Of a stretch of DNA of 64,000 bases, positions 16,644 to 26,145 are shown in pieces. A model generated the notes under the pieces. That model saw nothing but the letters and a program-made list of their open reading frames with translations, was not told the DNA's origin and ran no database searches. Positions within the stretch are counted from its first letter, which is position 1. Every line of letters starts with the position of its first letter. This stretch comes from SM23-73-3 sp964580215 (GTDB lineage: Bacteria > Zixibacteria > MSB-5A5 > SM1-73), in the NCBI GenBank assembly GCA_964580215.1, contig CAZOJT010000002.1, forward strand, positions 1-64,000. The letters are read 5' to 3'. The translations under genes and the position numbers were made by a program.

Positions 16644-18617
16644 CTAAACAAACAACGGCGCCAGCACCAGCGAAACCATGGCCATGAGTTTTATCAGGAT
16701 GTTCATGGAAGGACCGGAGGTATCTTTGAAAGGATCACCTACAGTATCACCCACAACAGCCGCTTTATGGGCTAAAGATCCTTTCCCGCCTAAATTACCG
16801 GCTTCGATGAACTTTTTGGCATTGTCCCAGGCTCCTCCGCCGTTTGCCATCATAAGAGCCAAAAGCACACCGGTTAAGGTGGCGCCGGCTAAAAGTCCGC
16901 CCAAAGCTTCTTTTCCTAAAACGAAGCCGACTACTATGGGGGCTAAAACAGCGATCATTCCGGGGAGTATCATCTCTTTAAGAGCCGCCTGGGCTGATAT
17001 AGCCACACATCTTTCTGAGTCCGGTTTCGCCTTTCCCTCCATCAATCCGGGGATTTCGGCAAATTGTCTTCTCACCTCAGCCACCATCTTGAATGCGGCT
17101 CTTCCCACCGCGGTCATGGTGATGGAGGCTATCAGGAAGGGCAAAACGCCGCCCAAGAAGAATCCTATCACCACCTCCGGTTTGAGAAGATTGATCAATT
17201 TCAATTCCACCGCCTGAGTGTAAGCGGAGAATAAAGCTAAAGCGGTTAAGGCGGCTGATCCGATGGCGAATCCCTTGCCTATGGCGGCGGTGGTGTTGCC
17301 CAAAGAGTCCAGCCTGTCGGTTATCTTTCTCACCTTTTGTCCCAAGCCGGACATCTCAGAGATTCCTCCAGCGTTATCTGCAATAGGACCATAAGCATCC
17401 ACAGACATGGTCACCCCTATGGTGGAAAGCATCCCCACTGCGGCAATTCCGATTCCGTAAAGTCCGGCTAACTTATATCCCGCAAAGATGGCCATGCAGA
17501 TTACCAAAATGGGTCCCACCACGCTTTCCATTCCCACCGCAAGACCGGTGATGATGTTGGTGGCGGCTCCAGTCTCCGAGGCTTTGGCAATCCTTTTGAT
17601 AGGAGAAGAGGAGGTGTAAAACTCCGTTAAAAGCCCCATCAATATGCCGGCAAGATTTCCAGCCAGGATAGCCCAGAATACGCCGATGGGCAGACCCAGT
17701 CTTTGGATAATGATGTAAGCGGCAATCAGAAGCACTAAAGCGGCTACATAGGTGACTGCCCTCAAGACCGCAGCCGGATTGAATTTCTTAAATATCTTGA
17801 CAGAAAGCACCCCCAGCACGGATGCGATCAATCCCACGAAGACGATTAGAAGGGGAAGAGACATGTACTGTAGTCTCATAGAAACGTATTGGGCTCCGGT
17901 GGCGGCGATGGCGATAGAGGCTACCACTGAGCCCACGTATGACTCGAACAAGTCCGCCCCCATGCCTGCTACATCGCCCACATTATCTCCCACGTTATCC
18001 GCTATCACGGCTGGATTTCTGGGATCATCTTCGGGAATGGACTTCTCCACCTTTCCCACCAGATCCGCTCCCACATCTGCTGACTTGGTGTAAATACCTC
18101 CCCCTACCCTGGCAAACAGAGCAATGGAGGATGCACCCATGGCGAATCCCACCAAAACCGCCGGGTCTATCTTATGGAAAAAATGGTAAAATATCCCTAA
18201 GCCCAAAAGGCCCAGGCTAGCCACTGACATTCCCATCACCGCACCTCCGGAGAAGGCGATATTCAAAGCCTTGGTCTGTCCGGACCCTCTGGCCGCTTCG
18301 GTGGTGCGAACGTTAGCCCGGGTGGCGGCGTTCATTCCCAGAAAGCCAGCCAGCATCGAGCAGGTCGCTCCGGAAAGAAAAGCCACCCCGGTCCAGATGC
18401 CGATCTTCCACGCCAGAAGCACAAAAACAATGAGAATGAAGATAACCAGGATGGAATACTCCTTCCTCAGAAATATCATGGCTCCCCGATGAATCACCTC
18501 AGAGATATCCTGCATCAACTGAGTGCCCGCCGGCTGTCTCTTAACAGAAAGGAACAGACCCAAGGCAAAGGTAAGTCCCACTAACCCTAGAAGGGCTGAG
18601 ATAAACCCTAAGTCCAT
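16644..18617 (-). CDS. hppA: Membrane-bound K+-dependent pyrophosphatase (H+ or Na+ pump)
   Basis: 657 residues, about 15-16 TM helices. The substrate loop 'GGGIYTKSADVGADLVGKVE' with 'DDPRNPAVIADNVGDNVGDVAGMGADLFESYVGS' and the late motifs 'DAYGPIADNAGGISEM' and 'GDTVGDPFKDTSGPSMNILIKLMA' are diagnostic. The K+ selectivity site reads 'GNTTAAIGKG' (Ala and Gly instead of Lys and Thr), the K+-dependent type. Whether it pumps Na+ or H+ cannot be decided here. It hydrolyses cytoplasmic PPi to build an ion gradient. Good SD (GGGAGAGG). Single-gene unit between the efflux operon and the TonB cluster. Confidence 0.93.
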   Translation of the reverse strand: MDLGFISALLGLVGLTFALGLFLSVKRQPAGTQLMQDISEVIHRGAMIFLRKEYSILVIFILIVFVLLAWKIGIWTGVAFLSGATCSMLAGFLGMNAATRANVRTTEAARGSGQTKALNIAFSGGAVMGMSVASLGLLGLGIFYHFFHKIDPAVLVGFAMGASSIALFARVGGGIYTKSADVGADLVGKVEKSIPEDDPRNPAVIADNVGDNVGDVAGMGADLFESYVGSVVASIAIAATGAQYVSMRLQYMSLPLLIVFVGLIASVLGVLSVKIFKKFNPAAVLRAVTYVAALVLLIAAYIIIQRLGLPIGVFWAILAGNLAGILMGLLTEFYTSSSPIKRIAKASETGAATNIITGLAVGMESVVGPILVICMAIFAGYKLAGLYGIGIAAVGMLSTIGVTMSVDAYGPIADNAGGISEMSGLGQKVRKITDRLDSLGNTTAAIGKGFAIGSAALTALALFSAYTQAVELKLINLLKPEVVIGFFLGGVLPFLIASITMTAVGRAAFKMVAEVRRQFAEIPGLMEGKAKPDSERCVAISAQAALKEMILPGMIAVLAPIVVGFVLGKEALGGLLAGATLTGVLLALMMANGGGAWDNAKKFIEAGNLGGKGSLAHKAAVVGDTVGDPFKDTSGPSMNILIKLMAMVSLVLAPLFV

Positions 18618-19076
18618 TTTAACCTCTCCCTTTTGAGAAATGTTGTAAACATTTTCTTTCCTTCAGAAGGAAACTCTTGCTGAAGGCGAGGAGGAATAAG
18701 GATGCTTTTAGCTTCTTTGTTCACTGAATCCATTGAGACGTGTCTGTTCAACCTTCGATACCATCTCCATGTGAGAAGAAGAAACAGGGGGAAGTTTCAA
18801 TCATGTTGTGCCCGCTTCATCCAGTGTTAAGATTCCCACTCTCATTAAGAGAAACCATCGTTAAGAAACAAAAAACACAAAAAGCTGATTCTATCGCCTC
18901 ATCAATGGAGTCTTCGTAAGTCTTTTAATTTGAGTCTGAACAAAATGCGTTATTGGCTGCTCTTGGACGGATGTTATCATCCGTCCTCCCGTCCGGCTGG
19001 ATGATAACATCCAGCCGGAGCACCAGACGTTTCTTCGGTCAATCTCTTTTTCCCTTTTGGTAATTTCCATAAAAAT
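18618..19076. other. Intergenic region with paired GGATG-CATCC hairpins
   Basis: No gene seen. Two adjacent hairpins, GACGGATGttatCATCCGTC (18966-18985) and CCGGCTGGATG/CATCCAGCCGG with an ATAA loop (18993-19018), form a doublet. A similar doublet with a GGATG-NNNN-CATCC core is at 55144-55199. Confidence 0.5.
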
Positions 19077-19104
19077 AAAGGCAGTTTAAATCAAACTGCC
19101 TTTT
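19077..19104 (-). terminator. Bidirectional intrinsic terminator
   Basis: AAAGGCAGTTT / AAACTGCCTTTT with a 5-base loop. On the minus strand it is followed by TTTATTTTTAT, and so ends the tonB-exbD-exbB transcript; on the plus strand a short T-run is also present. The 300 bases from here to the tonB stop hold no gene. Confidence 0.7.
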
Positions 19105-19418
19105 GTCTCTTATAAGGTAAGCTAAACCATTATTTATGATTTTCAGTATTCCCTTTGTTTTCTTTGAGAAAATTCCACCTTTTCCGCAGGCTCTACTTCA
19201 CATTTATTTTTGATCACCTAAACAAAACGTTTTAGTTAACTCACTCAGCTACAGCATTTAAAAACAAGAGTTGCTTGTGGTGATTCAAGGTGCAAGTATA
19301 TCTTTCCTGCTGTCTCTATGAAAATGCGCCGATCATGCTCTGATTTGTCCTGGCTCAGGTGCAAACTTACTTTCCCTTTTCAGGGTTACCCAATTCCTTC
19401 TCTTTTCTCGATCAGCCC

Positions 19419-20189
19419 TTACTTTAAAGTCTTCAAAGTAAAGCGGACCGGATAAACCACCCTCACATTCACTGGTTGATCGTTGCTGATCGCCGGCTTC
19501 CATTTGATTTTAAATGCGCCTTCTATGGCAATCTCTTCAAACCCGGCATTGGAGCCCGATGGTTTAACAACGCGGGCATCTCTGACATTGCCTTTCTTAT
19601 CCACCAGAGCTTCGATCAGGACGGTTCCCTCGATTCCTGCCTGTCTTGCCAGGGGAGGATACTCGTATGTAACCTCATTTAGCTGGACCGGAGGCTCATC
19701 ATACGGCACGAACTCTCCCGGAGCGGGGAGATATTCCTCCAGGGGGATTTCGATGGCGATGGAATCTCCTCCTCCTCCTCCTATGATGCTTTGAGTGCTT
19801 AAGTCTGCGATCTTTCCCAACTCCTCCTGGGTGGCGATGGTAACCTCTTCCGGAGCCTCCTCATCCGGGACCGCCTCGGGAATTCCTATTTTTGGGGCTG
19901 CTATACCGGGGGCGGCCACTGCTACCTGTGGTGTCTGGGTCTGACTGACCGAAGGAGGAGCGGCTAACTCCGCGATGGTTTTGATCCTGACCACGCCCAC
20001 GGCTTCCGGAAGCTTAGAGGTTATGTTGGAATAGAGCAGAAAACCGCCGATTACGGCAATGTGCAAAGCTCCGGCTATGATCACCGCCAGGCCAAGATGC
20101 TTCTGATAGCATCTCTTCAACTCAATAGCCCCATAGCTGACAAAGGCACTTGAAGTTTTAGGTAAGGTTACTGTATTTTGCGATTTCAT
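19419..20189 (-). CDS. TonB-family energy transducer
   Basis: 256 residues. One N-terminal TM helix (about 33-53, 'LAVIIAGALHIAVIGGFLLYS'), a Pro/Ala/Glu-rich linker (70-170), and a C-terminal TonB domain beginning 'YEYPPLARQAGIEGTVLIEALVDKKGNV', ending 'IKWKPAISNDQPVNVRVVYPVRFTL'. It transmits the proton-motive-force-driven motion of ExbB/ExbD to outer-membrane receptors. It overlaps the upstream ExbD gene by four bases. The partner receptor is not in the window. Confidence 0.9.
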   Translation of the reverse strand: MKSQNTVTLPKTSSAFVSYGAIELKRCYQKHLGLAVIIAGALHIAVIGGFLLYSNITSKLPEAVGVVRIKTIAELAAPPSVSQTQTPQVAVAAPGIAAPKIGIPEAVPDEEAPEEVTIATQEELGKIADLSTQSIIGGGGGDSIAIEIPLEEYLPAPGEFVPYDEPPVQLNEVTYEYPPLARQAGIEGTVLIEALVDKKGNVRDARVVKPSGSNAGFEEIAIEGAFKIKWKPAISNDQPVNVRVVYPVRFTLKTLK

Positions 20190-20740
20190 GGGCTGGCACC
20201 TCCTCTCACTTCTGTCATCTGTCTTCTATCAAACTCTGAAAAAGGCGATAGGCTGAAGCGATAGCTGAAATTCGGCCTGACCTCCTTTATCTGCTTTTCC
20301 ACTATCTGAATCTCATCTATCACGTCTACCATTTTAAAATATCTGGCATCTTTATCAATCTTCACCAGGGTTACCAGCTTGGGCTGTTTTGAGTTCCATT
20401 CCACCAAAAGTCCTCTTAAAGAATCAAACAATATAGGTTGTGGGGTCTCCCGGGCCATATTCCACCACAGGTTCTCATCCGCATCTATTCGCAAAGTCAA
20501 AAGCCGGGACTCTGCCACAGGGACTGGATTGTCAGTCGGAGGTAGATTTACCTCCATAGCCTGTGGCTGGCTGAAGACCGTGGTGACCATATAGAAGATC
20601 AAAAGCAAAAAAGCGATATCCACCATGGGGGTCATATCAATTCGTATGGCAATCCGTCTTTTGGGCCTTCTAAGCCCCATTCCTTTCTTTTTTCTCGGCG
20701 CTGCTCCGCCGCCTACATCAACACCGGCCATTTTTTTCAC
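20186..20740 (-). CDS. ExbD/TolR-family biopolymer transport protein (second copy)
   Basis: 184 residues. A basic N terminus, then 'IRIDMTPMVDIAFLLLIFYMVTTVF', the single TM helix with the essential Asp, then a periplasmic domain. 'VTLVKIDKDARYFKMVDVIDEIQ' is the usual C-terminal motif. It differs from the first ExbD in the periplasmic part, so a heterodimeric ExbD pair is likely. SD GGGAG. Confidence 0.88.
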   Translation of the reverse strand: MKKMAGVDVGGGAAPRKKKGMGLRRPKRRIAIRIDMTPMVDIAFLLLIFYMVTTVFSQPQAMEVNLPPTDNPVPVAESRLLTLRIDADENLWWNMARETPQPILFDSLRGLLVEWNSKQPKLVTLVKIDKDARYFKMVDVIDEIQIVEKQIKEVRPNFSYRFSLSPFSEFDRRQMTEVRGGASP

Positions 20741-20752
20741 TCCCTGACTTTG

Positions 20753-21244
20753 TTATATCTCCTGCTCTTTTTCCATCTCCATTTCCGTAACCAGACTGAA
20801 CTTGCTGATCTTTATCTCCTGGAGTGCATTCATGATGCTGTTCATGGTCCCATAGCTTACGTCCTTATCCGCCTTGATCACCACGAACCATTTATAAGCT
20901 CCCGCCACGCTGGCTCTGATCTGGGTAATCACGAATGGGAGGTTGATCGGAGTGGCCTCCTCATAATGTCTTATCGGTTCGCTGACCTCCTTTCCCTCTC
21001 TTTCCACCTTCTGTTTGGTGATATACTCCACCATTACGCTGTCTTCCCTAGTGACGGTAACATAAATCATGTCCGTTTCCGGAAGCTTTATCTCCGAATG
21101 GGAAGCGGGTAGGGAAACGTGCAACTTCTCCGGCGGCTTAAATGAGGTAGTAACCATGTAGAAAATGAGCAGTAGAAAGGCGATATCCACCATGGGCGTC
21201 ATATCGATCCTGATGTCCACTCTTCTCTTTATTCGCTTAAGCAT
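20753..21244 (-). CDS. ExbD/TolR-family biopolymer transport protein (first copy)
   Basis: 163 residues. 'DIRIDMTPMVDIAFLLLIFYMVTTSF' gives the TM helix with the conserved Asp; the C-terminal part has 'FVVIKADKDVSYGTMNSIMNALQEIKISKFSLVTE'. It is adjacent to exbB (4-base gap) and 12 bases before the second ExbD. Confidence 0.88.
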   Translation of the reverse strand: MLKRIKRRVDIRIDMTPMVDIAFLLLIFYMVTTSFKPPEKLHVSLPASHSEIKLPETDMIYVTVTREDSVMVEYITKQKVEREGKEVSEPIRHYEEATPINLPFVITQIRASVAGAYKWFVVIKADKDVSYGTMNSIMNALQEIKISKFSLVTEMEMEKEQEI

Positions 21245-21247
21245 ATC

Positions 21248-22000
21248 TCAAGCTCCTTTTTGTTCATTTTTCCCCTCCGTCTCTCTGCTTTTCAGAAGCT
21301 GAATTACCTCATAGGAAGCCTCATCCATGGTGTAGTTGAATGCGTCCACCTTATTCACAAAGAAGTTATATGCCACGATCCCCACGATGGCGCTGGTCAG
21401 ACCGCCGGCGGTGTTAACCAGAGCCTCGGAGATCCCAACAGCTAACTGCTGAGCATCGATGATCCCGCCGACTCGATGACCGGTGGCGGCAAAGGCGCGG
21501 ATCATCCCGATGGTGGTGCCCAAAAGACCTACCATGGTGGCGATGGAGGCGATGGTGGAGAGAGCGATCAAGTTTCTCTCCAGAAGCGGAACCTCCAGCG
21601 CATTGGCCTCCTCGATGGCCCGCTGGGTCTCCGACAACCGCTTCTCCGTTGTCTCGCCGCTGTCCAAAAGTTGCTTGTATCTGTCGATGCCAGATCTCAA
21701 GACATTTGCCATCGTCCCTCTCTGTTTATCACACGTCGCCAAAGCACCATCGAAGTCATCCTGCTGAAGCATGGAGATCACGCTCTTAAAGAAGGACTGA
21801 ACCGAGGCTTTTCCTTTTGCCTTATTCAGGGTAAAAAGCCTCTCTAAGATGAAAGCTATACACATTATCAACAGGGCGATGAGAAGCGATACCAAAGGTC
21901 CGCCTTCACGCAGAAAATCCGGGAGGAGCTGAGACCAGATGAAAATTCCGATAGCCAACGAGACTATCAAAACCAACACTATGAAAACCGACTGTTTCAT
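21248..22000 (-). CDS. ExbB/TolQ/MotA-family proton channel protein
   Basis: 250 residues. TM helices near 5-25 and 38-56 and two later ones around 140-205, with the MotA/TolQ/ExbB signature 'LIALSTIASIATMVGLLGTTIGMIRAF...GISEALVNTAGGLTSAIVGIVAYNFF'. The extra helix at the N terminus fits the variants found next to paired ExbD genes. SD AAAGGAGAG. It makes the proton channel with the two ExbD proteins to energise TonB. Confidence 0.9.
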   Translation of the reverse strand: MKQSVFIVLVLIVSLAIGIFIWSQLLPDFLREGGPLVSLLIALLIMCIAFILERLFTLNKAKGKASVQSFFKSVISMLQQDDFDGALATCDKQRGTMANVLRSGIDRYKQLLDSGETTEKRLSETQRAIEEANALEVPLLERNLIALSTIASIATMVGLLGTTIGMIRAFAATGHRVGGIIDAQQLAVGISEALVNTAGGLTSAIVGIVAYNFFVNKVDAFNYTMDEASYEVIQLLKSRETEGKNEQKGA

Positions 22001-22159
22001 TTAAACTCTCCTTTTACAGTTTACAGTTAGCAGTTAGCAGTTTAAAAACCTGGCTGAAAGGATTTTACCGTTTATGGAAAAATCTTTTCTCTTTTTGCCA
22101 ACACTTACTTTTATCTTTGTTCAAAACATCCAGACCTCCTTGCTTGAAACTAACCTTCT

Positions 22160-22882
22160 TTAAAGATCACTGATTTTTGTGCAATTAATTATCACACAGG
22201 GCAGACTCAACCATACCCCGAAGCTGGAGAGAGCAAAAAAATTGATCACGTTGAAGCTGTCACCGAATCCATCCACCTTCAGTGCATCTGCAAAGGGGGT
22301 GGGCATGCCCATGGTTGAGATTATGATTAAAGCCACCCATAAGACCAAAGGAATCAAATTCAACTTCAATCTTTTTTTCAGATTGGTCAAATAGCTCTCC
22401 ACATCGCTATGTTTCTTGTAGATCGCTAACAAACTGATCAATCCTGCAACGAATGAAAAGAGTATGGTCAGCGACACCAAAACCACAAAAACACTGAAGA
22501 GCGCCCCACTCAAAGGAGCGTAGCCCAATAGTGTTCCCAGCTTTAGGAAGTAACCCAAGCCAATAACTTGCGAGTGAAATCCCTCTCCTCTTAAGGAGAA
22601 CCAGGGCAAAAACAGGCTTACCGTCAGAAGAAACGAAGAGATGGTCAAAACCATCCGATCCACCCTGGAAAAGACCGCCGCCCTCACCAGGCTATGATCC
22701 CTTTCCCCAAGAACTGATTCGGGACTCTTCTTTTCAACCTCCTCTAAATATTCTCTTTTTTCCTCCTCGCTTTTCCAGAACTTTTTCGGCTTCCTGGGGT
22801 AAACATCGAACCCGATGTATCGGAGACGCGTCTCCTCCGAAATTCTTTCCTCAGTTTTTTTGTTTTTATTTTGATCTTCCAT
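22160..22882 (-). CDS. Unknown membrane protein with acidic/basic cytoplasmic N terminus
   Basis: 240 residues. A charged N-terminal region of about 80 residues (Lys/Glu-rich, 'FDVYPRKPKKFWKSEEEKREYLEEVEKKSPES') is followed by four or five TM helices: 'MVLTISSFLLTVSLFLPWFSL', a pair around 115-155, 'LNLIPLVLWVALIIISTMGM', and a C-terminal one. I do not recognise a family. The SD GAGGAG is ten bases before the ATG. Placed between the TPR gene and exbB on the same strand, it may belong to that operon. Confidence 0.75.
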   Translation of the reverse strand: MEDQNKNKKTEERISEETRLRYIGFDVYPRKPKKFWKSEEEKREYLEEVEKKSPESVLGERDHSLVRAAVFSRVDRMVLTISSFLLTVSLFLPWFSLRGEGFHSQVIGLGYFLKLGTLLGYAPLSGALFSVFVVLVSLTILFSFVAGLISLLAIYKKHSDVESYLTNLKKRLKLNLIPLVLWVALIIISTMGMPTPFADALKVDGFGDSFNVINFFALSSFGVWLSLPCVIINCTKISDL

Positions 22883-22932
22883 TCCCGTTTAACTCCTCTA
22901 TTTTCCTCCTTAGAGACTTTTCGTTTGTTTCC

Positions 22933-24663
22933 TCAATATCTCTGCATTTCTATTCGATCTCTCCCATCGATAGCATCCTTATTTTTGGGATCGATTTCCA
23001 GGATCTTAAGATAATACTTATAAGCTTCGTCTATATTTTTGGACAACTCTAAAGCTTTTGCCAGATTTAAAAGATAATCGATTTTTTTAGGAAAACAGGA
23101 GGCTGCCCTTGTAAAATAAGGAACTGCGGCAGCCGGTTTCCCTAATCGCATATAGCAATATCCCACATTTTCCTGTAACTCACACTTGGAAGGCTCCAAT
23201 TGAATTTCTTTGAGAAAATGCTCCTTAGCCATCTCAAATTTATTAAGGTTTATATAGACCCGGGCGAGATAATCGTGAGCCGCCGCATTATCCGGCTTCA
23301 ACTCCACCACCTTCTCCAAAGGTTCCACCGCCTCTCGATATTTTTCCAGCTTAAGATAACTTAAAACTAAGTTATAATGGGCACTGGCATTGTCTGGATC
23401 GCTTTCGATCCTCTTTTGGAAGAAAGGAATGGCTTCCTCATACTTTTTCTGGTCAAATAAAGCTGATCCCAGGTAAGAGTATGCAGTGGTTTTGGTAGAA
23501 TCAAGTTCGATGGCTTTCATCAGAGATACGATGGCATCCTCCAGCGAGGACGAATCCCCGATCTGCGCCTGCACCTGCCCTTTCCTCACCCAGAAGTCCG
23601 CATCTTCTTTCGTCCATTCGTAATCTTGCTGGGTTAAAATCTTATCGTAATTCTCAAAAGCCTTCAGCGCTTCAGGGTATTCTGTCAGATCCTGATAGGC
23701 TTTACCCAAGTAAAGGTACAGGTCTGCAACCTCAGGATTCAAGGTTGATGATCTCTCCAGATACTGGCTCGCCTTTTGAGCCATTCCTGCACGGGTGAGA
23801 GTGTCTCCATTCACCACCAAAGAAGGTAACTTCTTTGAAAGATAATAATATGAGATCCCTAAGTTTAGATATACCTCGCTGTTTTGCTGGTCGAAGTTCA
23901 AATATTCTTCATAAATTATCCTCGCCTCCGGGTAGTGCTTGCCGTCCAGCATATAAATATCGCCTAAGGCGAGATAAGCCTCTTTGTTTTCAGGGTCCAC
24001 CCGAATCACAGTCTTGAAAGCATCCATGGCATCATTGAATCTTACCTGCTTGAGATAAGCCTGAGCCAAATTGAAGTAAACCTCCACCATGGTGGAGTCC
24101 AACTCCAGTGCAGTCTGATACTCCTGCATGGCAATTACCAATACTCCTTTTTCGAAGTTCGCATCTCCCAAATTCTTGTGATATTCGGGATTTTTATCAT
24201 CATAGGCGATGGCTTTACGGAAGGAGAAGTCCGCCTCCTTGAGCATCCCCTTTGCCATCTGCACCAAGCCTAATCCGTTATAGAATTCTCCCTTCTCCTT
24301 CTTCTTCAATCCATCCTGGAAGGTTTTCTCGGCTTCATCGTACATCCCCTTTTGAAAATATGCGAGCCCCAATTGATAATAAGCTTCCCAGTATTTGGAC
24401 TTAAGCTCCAAAGCTTTTTGATATTGCTCGATAGCCGTGTCCCATTCACCTTTTTTGAAATAGCAATTCCCTAAATAATAATATCCCTTCTCATCCCGGG
24501 TTTTTTCCTTGAGGTAGTCATTTATAAGCTGGATGGCTTGATCGTAATCTCCACTCTTGTATGCTTTGATCCCGGTTTTCAGATCCGCACGGCACGACGT
24601 TGTTGGGAAAGCCAAAAGGGAAATAATCATTATCATCAGATAACTTTTTGAAGCTTTTTTCAT
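22933..24663 (-). CDS. Exported TPR-repeat protein
   Basis: 576 residues from the ATG at 24663 (SD AAAGGAT), preferred over one ten codons upstream. An N-terminal export segment ends 'LLAFPTTSCRAD', which could be a lipoprotein signal although the lipobox is poor. The remainder is at least 13 tetratricopeptide repeats, for example 'DEKGYYYLGNCYFKKGEWDTAIEQYQKALELKSKYWEAYYQLGLAYFQKG'-type units. A protein-interaction scaffold in the periplasm; upstream of the Exb/TonB genes, it may help assemble that machine. Confidence 0.85.
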   Translation of the reverse strand: MKKASKSYLMIMIISLLAFPTTSCRADLKTGIKAYKSGDYDQAIQLINDYLKEKTRDEKGYYYLGNCYFKKGEWDTAIEQYQKALELKSKYWEAYYQLGLAYFQKGMYDEAEKTFQDGLKKKEKGEFYNGLGLVQMAKGMLKEADFSFRKAIAYDDKNPEYHKNLGDANFEKGVLVIAMQEYQTALELDSTMVEVYFNLAQAYLKQVRFNDAMDAFKTVIRVDPENKEAYLALGDIYMLDGKHYPEARIIYEEYLNFDQQNSEVYLNLGISYYYLSKKLPSLVVNGDTLTRAGMAQKASQYLERSSTLNPEVADLYLYLGKAYQDLTEYPEALKAFENYDKILTQQDYEWTKEDADFWVRKGQVQAQIGDSSSLEDAIVSLMKAIELDSTKTTAYSYLGSALFDQKKYEEAIPFFQKRIESDPDNASAHYNLVLSYLKLEKYREAVEPLEKVVELKPDNAAAHDYLARVYINLNKFEMAKEHFLKEIQLEPSKCELQENVGYCYMRLGKPAAAVPYFTRAASCFPKKIDYLLNLAKALELSKNIDEAYKYYLKILEIDPKNKDAIDGRDRIEMQRY

Positions 24664-24734
24664 CCTATCCTTTCCCGACTTTGAGACAAACAATTTTGGA
24701 TATTAACAATTTTTAAGACAAAGTCAAGATTTTT

Positions 24735-25016
24735 TTAAAAGTTACGCAAATTTTTCTCATCCTCTTTGGTCATTCTGTTCAAACTTTCCTCTTTTCTTTT
24801 AAGAGCTTCATATCGAGACTTAAGCATCCAGAATCGAATCAACCCATAACCTAAAAGAATTAATCCCAGAGTGACTCTGAAGCTGGGGCTGATTCCGAAT
24901 GCCCCGATCAGGATCAACAAACCCAACAAAAAAACGATCAAAACCACCCCCAAACTAAATGCCATCTCAAACATAGTGGGAACCCGACTATTATATGGCT
25001 TTAGTCTCTGGGCCAT
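24735..25016 (-). CDS. Small two-helix membrane protein
   Basis: 93 residues with two TM helices (about 17-40 and 47-66) and a charged C terminus 'RYEALKRKEESLNRMTKEDEKN'. An AAGGAAG SD lies 13 bases before the ATG; an internal ATG at codon 15 is an alternative. Same strand as and 71 bases before the TPR gene. Family not recognised. Confidence 0.6.
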   Translation of the reverse strand: MAQRLKPYNSRVPTMFEMAFSLGVVLIVFLLGLLILIGAFGISPSFRVTLGLILLGYGLIRFWMLKSRYEALKRKEESLNRMTKEDEKNLRNF

Positions 25017-26145
25017 GGGGCGATTAAATCTTCCTTTCTTTTCCCATGTTCTCTACTTTCAAAGTAAGTAAAAATCGCATTTTGTCAAGAAAATTCTTGT
25101 GATCAGCCAAGAAGTTGACCCATGAGAAACTATTGAATACAATACATGTATTTGCTTTTTCTCCACAGCATTTTCAAACCTGTTTGTTCAAATATTTACC
25201 CTCTGATTCCATAACGGAGGTCAAGCTATAGCCTCACACTTCAACTTTCAGAGATCACTTCCTTTGGATGCTTTGCTTTGTCCCAAGATTCAATCTTTGC
25301 CATCCAATAAGAATACAAAAAACGTGCCCGTTTTATTCCTCGGATGACCATTAATAATACGTTGTGCCACCTTGAATTATAGGGGGTATCCGATGGTAAG
25401 TGGATGAGTTCAGGTGATCTCCGCAAGCATCTGCGAAAATGTTTCGCCAATTTTGGCGACCTTTCCATCATCCTCAAGAAACAGAGGTGCACAGAGTCGT
25501 TTTGTTAGTTAGTTGATTGTCTTGTCCCCCTCTCACAACTCTTACTAAGGGGAGCATATAATTGTTTACATCCCCCCTTTAGAAAAGGGGGGATGGGGGG
25601 ATTCGTATGAATGTGCGTCCCGCCAACGGCGGGACGAGCATACGCATTTGAAACTTGAAAAATCCCCCTTTACTAAAGGGGGATTCGTATGAATGCATAC
25701 GCATTTCAAGTCAAGCCCAAAACAGGTGTGGGAGAAAAAATCAATGCGAAGCTCGTATGAGTGCATACGCACATTCATACGAATAATAAGACGTAAACTG
25801 TTTCCTGCTCCTCTTAGTAAGTTAGGTTCTGGCAATTGGTGGGATGGCTTTCCTTTTTTTCCTCACAACTGATTATTAGGATTAAACAGATATAAACATC
25901 TTTTCCCAAGATCCTGGGGACAAACAAGTTGTTGCAAAAGCCGTAGGTCCAAAATGTCCGTCAGAACTTTCGGACAAAACATACTGGCAGAACGGACATC
26001 TCAGATTACCACAAACAAATTCCACACAAAATTTGTTTGCAAATCAAAAGAGTTTATTTTATATTCTTTTGTCGTTGAATCGGACTTGTAGTAAATAATA
26101 AATTTTCAAAATGGCTTTCTAACAATTCTAAAAAAGGAGGATCAG
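25017..26145. repeat. Gene-free 1.1-kb region with dispersed repeats
   Basis: Contains CCCCCCTTTAGAAAAGGGGGG (25566-25587), CCCGCCAACGGCGGG (25619-25633), CCCCCTTTACTAAAGGGGG (25664-25682) and at least three copies of the TCGTATGAATGCATACGCAT family (25603, 25684, 25755-25786), plus half of the CCTAACTTAAGTTAGG palindrome (25815-25832). I support no gene here. It separates the minus-strand TonB cluster from the plus-strand glycolysis operon, so the gap promoter should lie near its right end. Confidence 0.6.

Noticed and set aside
25241..25492. 83-codon minus-strand open frame
   Set aside because: No SD and no recognisable motif; may be an old remnant but I cannot support it.
25600..25790. 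Possible CRISPR array
   Set aside because: The boxes are irregularly spaced, occur in both orientations and recur singly across the window; no cas genes.
25566..25835. 89-codon minus-strand open frame
   Set aside because: Made of the CCCCCTTT and TCGTATGAATG repeats; no domain or SD.
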